A stretch of 64,000 bases of DNA from Candidatus Eremiobacteraceae bacterium (GTDB lineage: Bacteria; Vulcanimicrobiota; Vulcanimicrobiia; Eremiobacterales; Eremiobacteraceae), in NCBI GenBank assembly GCA_035295225.1, contig DATGJI010000056.1:1-64000 (forward strand), in the 5' to 3' direction. The notes under the pieces were generated by a model that searched no databases, was not told where the DNA came from, and worked only from the letters and a program-made list of their open reading frames with translations. The translations under genes and the position numbers were made by a program. This document shows, piece by piece, positions 1-7,726 of the stretch (the stretch's first letter is position 1; each line of letters opens with the position of its first letter).

Positions 1-1
1 C

Positions 2-631
2 GGCAAGATCTTCGTCAACTGCGCGACGGTCTCGCCGGAGATCCACGTCGAGGTGGAACGGCTGGCCAAAGCGGCGGGTGCGCAATCACTGGAAGCGTGC
101 ATGGCGAGTTCGATCTCGCAAGCGCGCGCGGGCACGCTTTATCTCATGTGCGGCGGCGAGCAGTCTGCTTTCGAGCGCGTCAAGCCAATGCTCGAGAAGA
201 TGAGCTCGTCTCTGCGCTACGTCGGCAAAGCCGGTGAAGCCGCTAAAGTCAAAGCGCTCGTCAACATGGTCATGAACATCAACACTGCGGGTCTAGCCGA
301 AGGATTGGGTTTGGGTGAGTCCCTCGGCCTGGATCTGACCATGCTGCGCGAGATCTTCGCGCAGACCGGTGCCAACTCACGCGTCCTCGAGACCGACGGC
401 GAGGACATGCAGAACCACGACCATGCGTGCTATTTCTCGGCGGCGCACGCGGCAAAAGATTCCGGCATCGCGCTCGACCTCGCACACGAGGCCGGACTGT
501 CGCTGCCGCTCGCCGAGGCCACGAAGCGACAATTCGACGCGATGCGCGCGGCAGGACTTGGCGAGCTCGACAAGTCCGGCATCGCCGAACTCACCTTCGC
601 ATCGCGCCGCTCAGCCGCTGTGAAAACGTAA
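2..631 (+). CDS. 3-hydroxyisobutyrate dehydrogenase-like NAD(P) oxidoreductase, 5' end missing
   Basis: Beta-hydroxyacid dehydrogenase family enzyme that oxidises or reduces a small hydroxy acid with NAD(P). The frame is open at the left edge, so the Rossmann GxGxxG loop and about 80 residues lie outside the window. The visible part starts with GKIFVNCATVSPE, the strand-turn that closes the cofactor domain, and continues into the all-helical C-terminal domain. The catalytic signature is seen as GEAAKVKALVN, with Lys and Asn four residues apart. The substrate cannot be told from this part; 3-hydroxyisobutyrate, tartronate semialdehyde and glyoxylate are family options. The DUF5069 gene follows 49 bp downstream on the same strand. 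Confidence 0.85.
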   Translation, partial: GKIFVNCATVSPEIHVEVERLAKAAGAQSLEACMASSISQARAGTLYLMCGGEQSAFERVKPMLEKMSSSLRYVGKAGEAAKVKALVNMVMNINTAGLAEGLGLGESLGLDLTMLREIFAQTGANSRVLETDGEDMQNHDHACYFSAAHAAKDSGIALDLAHEAGLSLPLAEATKRQFDAMRAAGLGELDKSGIAELTFASRRSAAVKT

Positions 632-680
632 CCCGTTTCTTACTGCACTCCCGCTCGACCACTGGAGGTCACGATAACCC

Positions 681-1127
681 ATGGCAACCGCAACTTCCAC
701 GAAGTATATCCCGATCATCAGCTCTTCGACGATGGGTCCACTCGGCGTGGCGCATCTGCCTCGTTTGTGGACAAAACTCACGCTCGGCAATGCCGGCCTC
801 CTACCCGAGGGTCACGATTATTGCGGTCAAGGATTTGACCAGATGACGATATCGGCTCTCGGTCTCGATCGCGGCAAAGTGATCGAATACGTCAAAGCGA
901 GCAAACCCACGTACGTTCAGTTCGAGTCTTGGATCAAAGAAAACGGCAAGACCGATGCTGAAACGATCAAGAAGCACAATGCTGCCGTGCTCGGCTACAA
1001 CCACGGGGACGATACATGCAAGCGTATCCGCGAGACGATCGGCCTTGATAACGCCAACGTCAAAGACGCGGTGACGCTGAACATCCTCGAAGACCTGAAC
1101 GACCTGCACCAGCACGCGACCGCCTAG
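681..1127 (+). CDS. DUF5069 domain protein
   Basis: A 148-residue soluble protein resembling the DUF5069 family: an N-terminal HLPRLWTK segment, a central GHDYCGQGFDQM segment, a PTYVQFESWI stretch, and a C-terminal NILEDLNDLHQ helix. No catalytic residues are established for the family and no function should be assigned. A GGAGG Shine-Dalgarno 12 bp before the ATG supports this start. It is followed by two tandem palindromic repeats before the convergent hydrolase gene. The assignment rests on remembered family sequence, not a search. Confidence 0.75.
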   Translation: MATATSTKYIPIISSSTMGPLGVAHLPRLWTKLTLGNAGLLPEGHDYCGQGFDQMTISALGLDRGKVIEYVKASKPTYVQFESWIKENGKTDAETIKKHNAAVLGYNHGDDTCKRIRETIGLDNANVKDAVTLNILEDLNDLHQHATA

Positions 1128-1143
1128 GGAAACCCACAAGTGA

Positions 1144-1162
1144 GGGCAAGCGATGCTTGCCC
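1144..1162. repeat. Palindromic repeat, family C
   Basis: Arms GGGCAAGC and GCTTGCCC around a 3-nt loop (GAT), followed by a TCTACG tail. It lies just after the DUF5069 stop, between convergent genes. The same element recurs at 17391, 25412, 26373 and 36706. Confidence 0.85.
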
Positions 1163-1177
1163 TTCTACGATTGACGG

Positions 1178-1196
1178 GGGCGAGCGATGCTCGCCC
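1178..1196. repeat. Palindromic repeat, family C variant
   Basis: Arms GGGCGAGC and GCTCGCCC around GAT. The A-to-G change in one arm is matched by a T-to-C change in the other, so the hairpin is preserved by compensatory change. It is in tandem with the copy 16 bp upstream. Confidence 0.85.
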
Positions 1197-1198
1197 TA

Positions 1199-1999
1199 CT
1201 ACGGCTCGGCTCTATTGAGCAGTCGTTCGATATCTGCGGTGAAACGGTCGAACGCCGTGCGATGAAGGTTGTGTCCCTGATCGGGATACTGCCGGATGAA
1301 CACATTCGCGCCGCCGCGGGCTTTCAACTCACGGAGATCGTCCGGCGACATGACAGAGTCCGCCGGTCCGGCCGCGAAAACCACAAGCGGCTTCGGGTAC
1401 GCTTCGGTCTGCGCGAGGATATTCCAACCGCCTTCTTCCACTCGATTGTCGGACGCAAGTCGCGCGATCGGTTCGGCCGTCATCTGCCGCACCGCGTGCA
1501 TCTTGCCTTCAATATCGATCGGCGGCCAGTCGGCCAGCCGTTTCCGTAGATCCTTTGCAAGCTCGTCAAAGGGCAGAGCGAAGTCGCGTTCGGCATCGTC
1601 GAGGTATTCCGACTGCCAGGTGCCAGGCATGACGCGCAAGACGGGATCAACGGCGATCACCGCTCCGGCTCTCGATGCAGGGCCGGCAAGAATGACGATC
1701 GCTCCGCCCCATGAGTGGCCGACGAGCGCAGCGATATCTCCGTCGACGTGAGCCGCGACGGCGTCGAGATCGCGAACACCCCGTTCGAGTGTCATCGGGC
1801 TTGTGAAGGCGGCGGAGTCGCCATGGCCGCGCTGGTCGTACGCGAAGACCCTGTAGGTTCCGGTGAAATGCTCTCCGAGTCGAGCCCACGCCTTGCGCGA
1901 ACTCGTCATGCCGTGCACGCACAGCAGCGCAGGCCCGCGCGTCCCCCACGATTCCAGCGTGGTGTACGCACCGTCGTCCGACGTGATGCGCTTCTCCAT
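1199..1999 (-). CDS. Alpha/beta hydrolase
   Basis: A 266-residue alpha/beta-hydrolase fold enzyme. Visible elements are the oxyanion-hole HG in CVHGMTSS (about residues 28-35), the nucleophile elbow GHSWGG (Ser about residue 94), the acidic residue in the AGPADSVM segment and the catalytic His in DQGHNLHR near the C-terminus. The substrate is unknown; esters, lactones or epoxides are all possible in this superfamily. Its ATG overlaps, on the opposite strand, the ATG of the divergent methyltransferase gene: the plus strand reads CATG at 1997-2000. Confidence 0.9.
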   Translation of the reverse strand: MEKRITSDDGAYTTLESWGTRGPALLCVHGMTSSRKAWARLGEHFTGTYRVFAYDQRGHGDSAAFTSPMTLERGVRDLDAVAAHVDGDIAALVGHSWGGAIVILAGPASRAGAVIAVDPVLRVMPGTWQSEYLDDAERDFALPFDELAKDLRKRLADWPPIDIEGKMHAVRQMTAEPIARLASDNRVEEGGWNILAQTEAYPKPLVVFAAGPADSVMSPDDLRELKARGGANVFIRQYPDQGHNLHRTAFDRFTADIERLLNRAEP

Positions 2000-2993
2000 G
2001 CCGAGCGCGGTTCGAGTGCCGCGCGCAGGGACCTCCGCACGACCCGGGCAACTTGCGCCGGTGACTTTCGCCCAGGACGTCAGAGCCGGCCTGACCGCGT
2101 CGCCGAAAACGCTTCCTTCAAAATATTTCTACGACGAACTTGGTTCGGCGCTTTTCGAGGCGATCTGCCTTTTGCCCGAATATTATCTGACGCGGGCCGA
2201 GGACGAGATCCTCAGACGGCACGCCGGCGAAATCGTGAAATCGGTCGGCGGACCGTTCGAGATCGTAGAACTCGGAAGCGGCAGCGCGTTGAAGACGCGC
2301 CACATCATCGCAGCCACGCTTGCAGATCAACCGTCGCTGACGTATCGGCCTATAGACATCTCGACATCCGCACTCGAAGCGAGCGCAGAAGCGCTCAGCC
2401 GAGAATTCACTTCGGTGCGCGTTGACGGCATCGCAGCTGATTACTTCGAGGGCTTGAAGCGGATCTCACGTCACGGCGGGGCGCGGCGTCTCGCGCTCTT
2501 CCTGGGCTCGAACGTGGGCAACTTCGAACCGCATGTGGCGGTCGAAGTGCTGCGCGCGCTGCGCAGAGTGCTTGCACCCGGCGACGCGCTCTTGCTTGGC
2601 GCCGACCTCCGAAAGGACCCCGCGGTTCTCGAAGCGGCGTACGACGATCCGCTCGGGTTGACTGCCGCGTTCAATCTCAACCTTCTCGCTCGGATCGATA
2701 GAGAGTTGGGCGGTGAGTTCGACCTCGACCTCTTCGACCATCTGGCGCGCTACGATGAGCCTCACGGAAGAATGGAGATGCACCTCGTCAGCCGGTGCGC
2801 CCAGACCGTTCGCGTTAGCGCACTGGAGTTAGAAGTGAAGTTCGCGGAGGGCGAGGCCATTCACACGGAATCTTCGTACAAGTACGATGAACCGACGCTG
2901 CGATCGCTTGGTTCCGGCGGCGGATTCGAGCTCGTCCAAACCTGGACCGACACCGGCAAACGCTTCAGCAGCAATCTCTTCCGCGCCGTCTAA
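1998..2993 (+). CDS. egtD: EgtD-type L-histidine N-alpha-methyltransferase
   Basis: SAM-dependent methyltransferase of the EgtD family, which trimethylates histidine to hercynine, the first step of ergothioneine synthesis. It shows the family N-terminus (KYFYDELGSALFEAI, then LPEYYLTRAE), the SAM loop ELGSGSALKTRH and the conserved DLRKDPAVLEAAYDD stretch. From this ATG it is 331 residues, close to the roughly 320 of characterised EgtD. Longer in-frame extension runs into the divergent hydrolase; a GTG at 2061 is a shorter alternative. No egtB sulfoxide synthase lies in the window, so the product could be hercynine, ergothioneine made with distant genes, or another betaine. Confidence 0.8.
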   Translation: MPSAVRVPRAGTSARPGQLAPVTFAQDVRAGLTASPKTLPSKYFYDELGSALFEAICLLPEYYLTRAEDEILRRHAGEIVKSVGGPFEIVELGSGSALKTRHIIAATLADQPSLTYRPIDISTSALEASAEALSREFTSVRVDGIAADYFEGLKRISRHGGARRLALFLGSNVGNFEPHVAVEVLRALRRVLAPGDALLLGADLRKDPAVLEAAYDDPLGLTAAFNLNLLARIDRELGGEFDLDLFDHLARYDEPHGRMEMHLVSRCAQTVRVSALELEVKFAEGEAIHTESSYKYDEPTLRSLGSGGGFELVQTWTDTGKRFSSNLFRAV

Positions 2994-2999
2994 TTGTGG

Positions 3000-3020
3000 G
3001 GCGGACCTTCATGGTCCGCC
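3000..3020. repeat. Palindromic repeat, family B
   Basis: Arms GGCGGACC and GGTCCGCC around TTCAT, placed a few bases after the stop codon of the methyltransferase. Other family members show the same preference for the spot just 3' of a stop codon. Confidence 0.85.
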
Positions 3021-3036
3021 GGGCGTCCCATAACGT

Positions 3037-3052
3037 GCAACCAAAAGGTTGC
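3037..3052. promoter_or_regulatory. Putative ArsR operator 1
   Basis: Perfect inverted repeat GCAACC-AAAA-GGTTGC upstream of the SRPBCC-ArsR pair. Its six-base arms are identical to the core of operator 2, 46 bp downstream centre to centre. Dyad sites of this kind are typical for ArsR-family dimers. No matching promoter hexamers are clear. Confidence 0.65.
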
Positions 3053-3080
3053 GCTTTGATGTGAGGCGTGATACACTCAT

Positions 3081-3100
3081 GTGCAACCAGGAGGTTGCAC
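3081..3100. promoter_or_regulatory. Putative ArsR operator 2, overlapping the ribosome binding site
   Basis: Perfect 8-bp inverted repeat GTGCAACC-AGGA-GGTTGCAC ending one base before the ATG at 3101. The AGGAGG Shine-Dalgarno of the SRPBCC gene is the centre of the palindrome, so the same bases serve as operator and ribosome binding site. In RNA it could also fold over the Shine-Dalgarno. Confidence 0.65.
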
Positions 3101-3598
3101 ATGGAATCGTCCACGGATAGAATCGAGAAGCATATCTTGCTGCGCGCGCCGCAGGAGCGAGTCTGGAGCGCCATCAGCGATTCGGCGCAGTTCGGCAGTT
3201 GGTTCGGTATGGAGCTGAACGGACCGTTTGCGGCTGGCGCGCACGTGACCGGAAAGATCAAGCCGACCACTGTTGATGCTGAAGTGGCGAAGATGCAAGA
3301 GAAATACGCCGGGACACCGGTCTCCCTTTTCGTGGAGCGCTTCGAGCCCATGCGGACCTTGTCGTTCCGCTGGCACCCGTTCGCACTCGATCCGGCCGTC
3401 GATTATTCCAAAGAACCTATGACCACGGTGACGTTCACGCTCGAGCAGGCTGAAGGCGGCACGATGCTTACCGTTATTGAGTCGGGGTTCGATGCGATAC
3501 CGGTCAAGCGCCGGGCAGACGCATTCGAGGCCAACGAAGAGGGTTGGAGCTTGATCCTGCAGCTTGTCGATAAGTACGTACGGCTGCACCAGTCGTGA
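3101..3598 (+). CDS. SRPBCC (AHSA1-like) domain protein
   Basis: A 165-residue START/SRPBCC-fold protein of the type related to the Aha1 C-terminal domain. Such proteins bind hydrophobic ligands in a helix-grip cavity. Family signs are the N-terminal RIEKHILLRAPQERVWSAIS, a tryptophan-rich WFGMELNGPF, and the C-terminal EGWSLILQLVDKYV helix. A perfect AGGAGG six bases before the ATG fixes this start over an upstream in-frame ATG at 3068. The stop overlaps the start of the ArsR gene (GTGA), so the two are co-translated. SRPBCC-ArsR pairs are common, and the SRPBCC protein often handles the compound sensed by the regulator; the ligand here is unknown. Confidence 0.85.
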   Translation: MESSTDRIEKHILLRAPQERVWSAISDSAQFGSWFGMELNGPFAAGAHVTGKIKPTTVDAEVAKMQEKYAGTPVSLFVERFEPMRTLSFRWHPFALDPAVDYSKEPMTTVTFTLEQAEGGTMLTVIESGFDAIPVKRRADAFEANEEGWSLILQLVDKYVRLHQS

Positions 3599-3900
3599 GC
3601 GTCGCCGCGATCCTTGCGGCGCTCGGCGATGAATCGCGTCTGCAGATCATCGCAAAGCTCTGCCGAGGTGGACCGCTCTCCGTTACCAACCTCGCGGGAG
3701 GCGCAGACATTTCGCGCCAAGCGGTGACGAAACACATGCAGGCACTTCACGAAGCGGGGCTCGTACGAAGCGAGCGGCGCGGCAGGGAGCGCATTTGGCA
3801 ACTGGAGCCTAAGCGACTCGAAGAAGTCCGTCGCTACCTGGCAAAAATATCAGATCAGTGGGATCACGCGCTCATTCGGCTCAAATCGTTCGTGGAATGA
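3595..3900 (+). CDS. ArsR-family winged-helix repressor
   Basis: A 101-residue ArsR/SmtB-type regulator. It has the N-terminal LAALGDESRLQIIAKL helix pair, the recognition helix region SVTNLAGGADISRQAVTKHMQAL and the wing RSERRGRERIW. The metal-binding ELCVCDL motif is absent; only one Cys is present (KLCRGG). It therefore probably senses an organic ligand or works constitutively. The start is a GTG inside the stop of the SRPBCC gene. Two GCAACC-N4-GGTTGC dyads ahead of the pair are the likely autoregulatory operators. Confidence 0.9.
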   Translation: MSVAAILAALGDESRLQIIAKLCRGGPLSVTNLAGGADISRQAVTKHMQALHEAGLVRSERRGRERIWQLEPKRLEEVRRYLAKISDQWDHALIRLKSFVE

Positions 3901-3933
3901 GTGCCAGTGGAGGGGTCGACGCAGTCCGCTGTT

Positions 3934-4548
3934 TTACCCGATGCGGAGGCGGCGTTCAGTCAGCCGCAGCAGGCCGTCCACGACGAGCGCGAGCGCCACG
4001 CACGCGAGCGTTCCCGCGACGGCCTTCGGCAAATTGCTCTGGTCGATGCCGGCGAGGATCAGTGTCCCTAGACCGCCGGCATCAACGAGCGCGGCGATCG
4101 AGGCGATGAAGATCACGGCAACTGCCGCCACCCGCAGACCGCCCACGATCACCGGCAGCGCAAGCGGCAGCTCGATGCGCCAGAGCACTTGCGCGCCGTT
4201 CATACCGATGCCGCGCGCGGACTCCACCACTGCCGGATCCACGCCGACGATGCCGGCGACGACGCTGTTGGTGACGATGACGATCGCGTAGACGGCCAGC
4301 CCCGTGACCGCCGGCGCAAAACCGAGACCTAACGATGGCACGAGCAGCGCGAACAGCGCAAGGCTTGGCACCGCGTAGACCGCTCCCAAGAGCGCGAGTG
4401 CCGTGGGCCGGATGGCGCGCGTGCGCGCGACCAGGATGCCGAACGGAAGCGCCACGATCAGAGCGATCGCGAGCGCGCTTCCCGCGAGCTCGACATGCTC
4501 CAACAACGCGGCGATAACAACGTCCGGATGCGAGAACAGATACGACAT
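3934..4548 (-). CDS. Osmoprotectant ABC transporter permease (last gene of operon)
   Basis: Inner-membrane permease of the OpuC/OsmF (glycine betaine, carnitine or choline) ABC family. It has 204 residues, with about five or six membrane helices and the EAA loop ESARGIGMNGAQVLWRIELPLALP that contacts the ATPase. The start chosen (MSYLFSHPD) is four bases after the ATPase stop. An in-frame extension to 4692 would run into the ATPase gene and has no membrane or family character. It is the last of four co-directional genes and paralogous to the first gene, so the transporter probably uses a heterodimeric permease. Confidence 0.9.
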   Translation of the reverse strand: MSYLFSHPDVVIAALLEHVELAGSALAIALIVALPFGILVARTRAIRPTALALLGAVYAVPSLALFALLVPSLGLGFAPAVTGLAVYAIVIVTNSVVAGIVGVDPAVVESARGIGMNGAQVLWRIELPLALPVIVGGLRVAAVAVIFIASIAALVDAGGLGTLILAGIDQSNLPKAVAGTLACVALALVVDGLLRLTERRLRIG

Positions 4549-4552
4549 CGGC

Positions 4553-5527
4553 TTAGGCCGTGCCCGCGCCGGGGCGAGCGGCGCGCAGAATGCCGGCAAC
4601 GGTGACGACACCGCGCACGTCGCCGTCGTCGCGGACGAGCAATCGTGACGCGCCGTCCAACAAGAGCGAAAGCGCATCGCCGAGTGATGCATGCGATCCC
4701 ACGAACGGTCCGTCCGCCGCGCCGCCTTCGCCCGCTGACTCCAACGCGGCGCTGACGGGGATCGCGCGCAATCGCCGCACGACGTCGCCCGCGCCGATCA
4801 AGTCCGAGACGAACGGCGTCGCCGGGCGCGCGAGCATGGCAAGAGGCGCCGCGCTCTGTTCGATGCGCCCGTCACGCATGACGATCAGCACGTCGGCGAG
4901 CCGGAAGGCTTCGTCAACGTCGTGCGTCACGAAGAGCACCGTGCGAGCGCGTTTTGCGTGCAGCGCGGCGACTTCGTCTTGCAGATGCGCGCGTTCGATC
5001 GCGTCGACCGCGCCGAACGGCTCGTCCATCAAGAGAATCGGTGGATCGGCCGCAAGCGCCCGTGCCAGACCGACGCGCTGCTGCTGGCCGCCCGAGAGCG
5101 CGCGGGGCCGCAGCCTTCGGTACTCAGCCGCCGGCAGATGGACGAGTTCAAGCAGTTCGTCGACTCGCCGCCCGATCTGCGCTTCATCCTGGCCCATGAG
5201 TCTGGGCACGGTCGCTATATTCTCCGCAACGGTCATGTGCGGAAAAAGACCGACATTCTGGATGACGTAGCCCATACCGCGACGCAGGCGCACGGGGTCG
5301 ATCGTTGCGGTGTCCACGCTGCCCACATAGATCTTACCGGATGACGGTTCGATCAAGCGGTTGACGGTTTTGAGGAGCGTCGTCTTTCCGCAGCCCGACG
5401 GACCGAGGATCACGGCGAATGTGCCGCCCGGTATATCGAGCGTCACGCCTCTCACCGCCGGGCGCTGCGCGCGGCCGAACGTCTTGACGACGTCGTCGAA
5501 CCGTATCGCCGGAGGGGATGTGCTCAA
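4553..5527 (-). CDS. Osmoprotectant ABC transporter ATP-binding protein with CBS-like tail
   Basis: ATPase subunit of the osmoprotectant importer. Seen in order: Walker A GPSGCGKTT, Q-loop IQNVGLFP, signature LSGGQQQR, Walker B ILLMDEPFGAVD, H-loop FVTHD. A C-terminal extension after residue about 240 contains a single CBS-like segment (GSHASLGDALSLLLDG, then VRGVVTVAGIL), a region that senses ionic strength in OpuA-type ATPases. The start is TTG overlapping the substrate-binding protein stop (TTGA). Although the frame stays open for 180 more codons upstream, that extension is antiparallel-like Arg-rich shadow sequence inside the neighbouring gene. Confidence 0.9.
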   Translation of the reverse strand: MSTSPPAIRFDDVVKTFGRAQRPAVRGVTLDIPGGTFAVILGPSGCGKTTLLKTVNRLIEPSSGKIYVGSVDTATIDPVRLRRGMGYVIQNVGLFPHMTVAENIATVPRLMGQDEAQIGRRVDELLELVHLPAAEYRRLRPRALSGGQQQRVGLARALAADPPILLMDEPFGAVDAIERAHLQDEVAALHAKRARTVLFVTHDVDEAFRLADVLIVMRDGRIEQSAAPLAMLARPATPFVSDLIGAGDVVRRLRAIPVSAALESAGEGGAADGPFVGSHASLGDALSLLLDGASRLLVRDDGDVRGVVTVAGILRAARPGAGTA

Positions 5528-6447
5528 CGCGACGGCGAGAGGACGACGCGCATGTAGAAATCGCGCGCGACATCGGCGGGGTCTTCGCCGTTGCCGTCCA
5601 CGCGCCAGTTCATGCGGCGCATCGCCGGATCGGTCAGCAGCGGCGCGAGCGGGTCGAGCGCGGGCGCGATGTTGGGAAACCGCTTCAGCGCGTCGAGCCG
5701 CACGACCGGCGCGACTTGATACGGCGGAAAGAACTTCCGGTCGTCGTCGAGCACGATGAGCTTGTCGGCGTCGATCTCCCCGTCCGTCGCAAAGGCCAGC
5801 GCCACGTCGACCTGACCGGCGAGCAGCGCCTTGTATTTCAATCCGAGTGCTGTGACCTTGACGTCGGCGAAATGGAAACCGCCGTACGCGCGCTGCAGTC
5901 CTGGCAGCCCGTCGGGCCGCTGCAAGAATTCGACGCCCGCCCCCAGGCGCAAATGCGGCGCAAGGCGCGCGCACTGCGAGAGCGTGCGTAAACCCGTCTT
6001 CTGCGCGAACGCCGCCGCGACCGCAAGCGCCTGCGAGTCGTTCATGCGCGCCGGCGCGAGCCACGTCATGCCATACTGCGCCTCATACGCGGCCTTCACC
6101 GCATTGAAGACTTTCGCCGGATCGCTCATCGGCGCGCGTTTGAGCTGCACGACGAGCCCGGTACCCGTATATTCCGGGTAGAGATCGATGTCGCCGCGCT
6201 GCAGCGCTTCCATAGCGATCGGGGTTGCGCCGAGATTCAGATGACGTTCAACCCGGTAACCCGCGTGCTCGAGCGCGATCGAGTAGAGCTCACCGAGCAC
6301 AAGTTCCTCAGTGAAATTTTTCGAGCCGACTTTGACCGACGCTGGGCGGCTCGCGCACGAACCAGCGAAGAGCGCCATACCCGCAATCGCAGACAGCGCA
6401 GAACCTCGCGACATGACGTGGGCGGACGAGTCGTTCTTTCGCATCAT
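5524..6447 (-). CDS. Osmoprotectant ABC transporter substrate-binding lipoprotein
   Basis: Periplasmic or lipid-anchored binding protein of the OpuAC/OsmF type, 307 residues. An N-terminal hydrophobic segment ends in a lipobox-like AGSC. The mature protein begins with VKVGSKNFTEELVLGELY, the family hallmark, followed by GDIDLYPEYTGTG. The ligand is expected to be a quaternary amine such as glycine betaine, choline or carnitine. It overlaps the upstream permease by 4 nt (ATGA) and the downstream ATPase by 4 nt, so the four genes are translationally coupled. Confidence 0.9.
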   Translation of the reverse strand: MMRKNDSSAHVMSRGSALSAIAGMALFAGSCASRPASVKVGSKNFTEELVLGELYSIALEHAGYRVERHLNLGATPIAMEALQRGDIDLYPEYTGTGLVVQLKRAPMSDPAKVFNAVKAAYEAQYGMTWLAPARMNDSQALAVAAAFAQKTGLRTLSQCARLAPHLRLGAGVEFLQRPDGLPGLQRAYGGFHFADVKVTALGLKYKALLAGQVDVALAFATDGEIDADKLIVLDDDRKFFPPYQVAPVVRLDALKRFPNIAPALDPLAPLLTDPAMRRMNWRVDGNGEDPADVARDFYMRVVLSPSR

Positions 6448-7079
6448 GACCTCGCGACCGCGAGGCGTTCGCCCGCGGAAAAAGCCGCCGCCGCCGCGAC
6501 CGCAAGCAATGCAGCTAAGAGCGATCCGACGAGCAATTCAGCGGGTTGCTCGAGTTCGAGCCCGGCCATGATGATATCGCCGAGCCCGCCGGCGCCGATG
6601 AGCGTCGCAAGCGTCGCCGACGCGACGACCTCGATCGATGCGAGACGCAGGCCTGCAAAAACGACCGGAAGCGCGAGCGGCGTCTGCACGCGCCACACGA
6701 TCTGCGCATCCGACATGCCCATCCCGCGCGCGGCTTCGATCGCGTAGGGATCGACACCGCGATATGCGATGTCTGTGTTGACGAGGATGGGCGGACACGC
6801 GAGCACGATCAGCGCCGTCAACGCGCTCGCGAAGCCGAGTCCGAGCCAAGGCAGCACGAAGGCAAGCAGCGCGAGACTCGGGATGACGCGCACCGCATTG
6901 ACGCCTGTGATCACCGCGCGTCCCCACGGCCTGCGCGATGCCGCAACGCCAAGCGGAAGACAGATGGCGGAGGCCGCGGCGATAGCGGCTGCGCTCAGCG
7001 CAACGTGCTGGCGCAAAGCGACAGCGATGTCCGCACGGTGCGCAAACGCGAAATCAAGCGACTGGGAGACGAGATGCAC
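6444..7079 (-). CDS. Osmoprotectant ABC transporter permease (first gene of operon)
   Basis: A 211-residue integral membrane permease opening the osmoprotectant operon. It has several hydrophobic helices and the EAA loop EAARGMGMSDAQIVWRVQTPLALP. It is similar in layout to the distal permease but not identical. The operon order is permease, binding protein, ATPase, permease, all coupled by short overlaps or a 4-bp gap. No osmoregulatory promoter element or riboswitch is recognisable in the 50 bp before it. Confidence 0.9.
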   Translation of the reverse strand: MHLVSQSLDFAFAHRADIAVALRQHVALSAAAIAAASAICLPLGVAASRRPWGRAVITGVNAVRVIPSLALLAFVLPWLGLGFASALTALIVLACPPILVNTDIAYRGVDPYAIEAARGMGMSDAQIVWRVQTPLALPVVFAGLRLASIEVVASATLATLIGAGGLGDIIMAGLELEQPAELLVGSLLAALLAVAAAAAFSAGERLAVARS

Positions 7080-7129
7080 GACGCGGCCGTTCTGCGGCGC
7101 GATGGAGGCTGCCTGGTTTGGTGAGAGGG

Positions 7130-7561
7130 TTAGGCGGGCTCGGCCCCGTGCGAGAACGGCTGCACGCCGTACGCGCGTCCGTGCCGCTCCTGCGCGACGT
7201 AGTTGGCGATCTTCATCCGCACTTCCGGACGCAGATCCATGAAACGCAATCCGCAGCGCGTCTGATAACTGCTCTGTTGCTTCAAGACGTAGACGACTTT
7301 TGCGGCTTGCTCAAAACGCAGCGTCGGTGAAAGATTGACATTGAGCACGACGCCATCGCCCACATGGAAGACGGTCGAAGTGCGAATGCATGCTCCGGTC
7401 GAGGAGAGATCTTCCAGCAGCGCCGGCTGATCGGTCGATGTCGATCCAAGCCGCATGCGCACCGGATGGCTGATCATAAGCCGAACGGCCTGGCGCGGGG
7501 TGCCGTGCTGTCCGCCGCGGCGGCCGCTGAAGACTTGGCGGAGAGAATCCATGAGCGACAT
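7130..7561 (-). CDS. PilZ domain protein
   Basis: A 143-residue protein with a PilZ beta-barrel, a cyclic-di-GMP receptor fold. The conserved second motif is seen as LEDLSSTGACIRT (D/NxSxxG form). The upstream Arg motif is only loosely matched (PRQAVRLMISHPVRMR), so nucleotide binding is plausible but unproven. Later strands read VVLNVNLSP and RCGLRFMDL, typical of PilZ. An EAL-type c-di-GMP protein is encoded about 3 kb away, which gives a consistent signalling context. Confidence 0.8.
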   Translation of the reverse strand: MSLMDSLRQVFSGRRGGQHGTPRQAVRLMISHPVRMRLGSTSTDQPALLEDLSSTGACIRTSTVFHVGDGVVLNVNLSPTLRFEQAAKVVYVLKQQSSYQTRCGLRFMDLRPEVRMKIANYVAQERHGRAYGVQPFSHGAEPA

Positions 7562-7726
7562 ATTTCGTCAATCCGTTGACTGCGCGACTCCGGTACCAGT
7601 GCGACTCTGCAACACTGCTCCGTGTGACGTGCATCATAGATTTGGGTCCATTGGAGTGCCAATCCTATAGGGCTGGCGGGGCAGAGTTGTTCCCTCCACG
7701 TCCCTACGTTGCCGATACCCTATACA

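Noticed and set aside
1187-1549. Open frame of 120 codons on the plus strand across the repeat and hydrolase gene
   Set aside because: It reads through a family C palindrome and then antisense to the hydrolase.
5528-6064. N-terminal extension of 179 codons on the osmoprotectant ATPase
   Set aside because: It overlaps the substrate-binding protein gene in another frame, is Arg/Ala-rich and has no family match; the TTG at the TTGA overlap is the natural start.
7020-7130. Riboswitch or osmotic control element before the osmoprotectant operon
   Set aside because: The leader is only about 50 bp with no recognisable fold.
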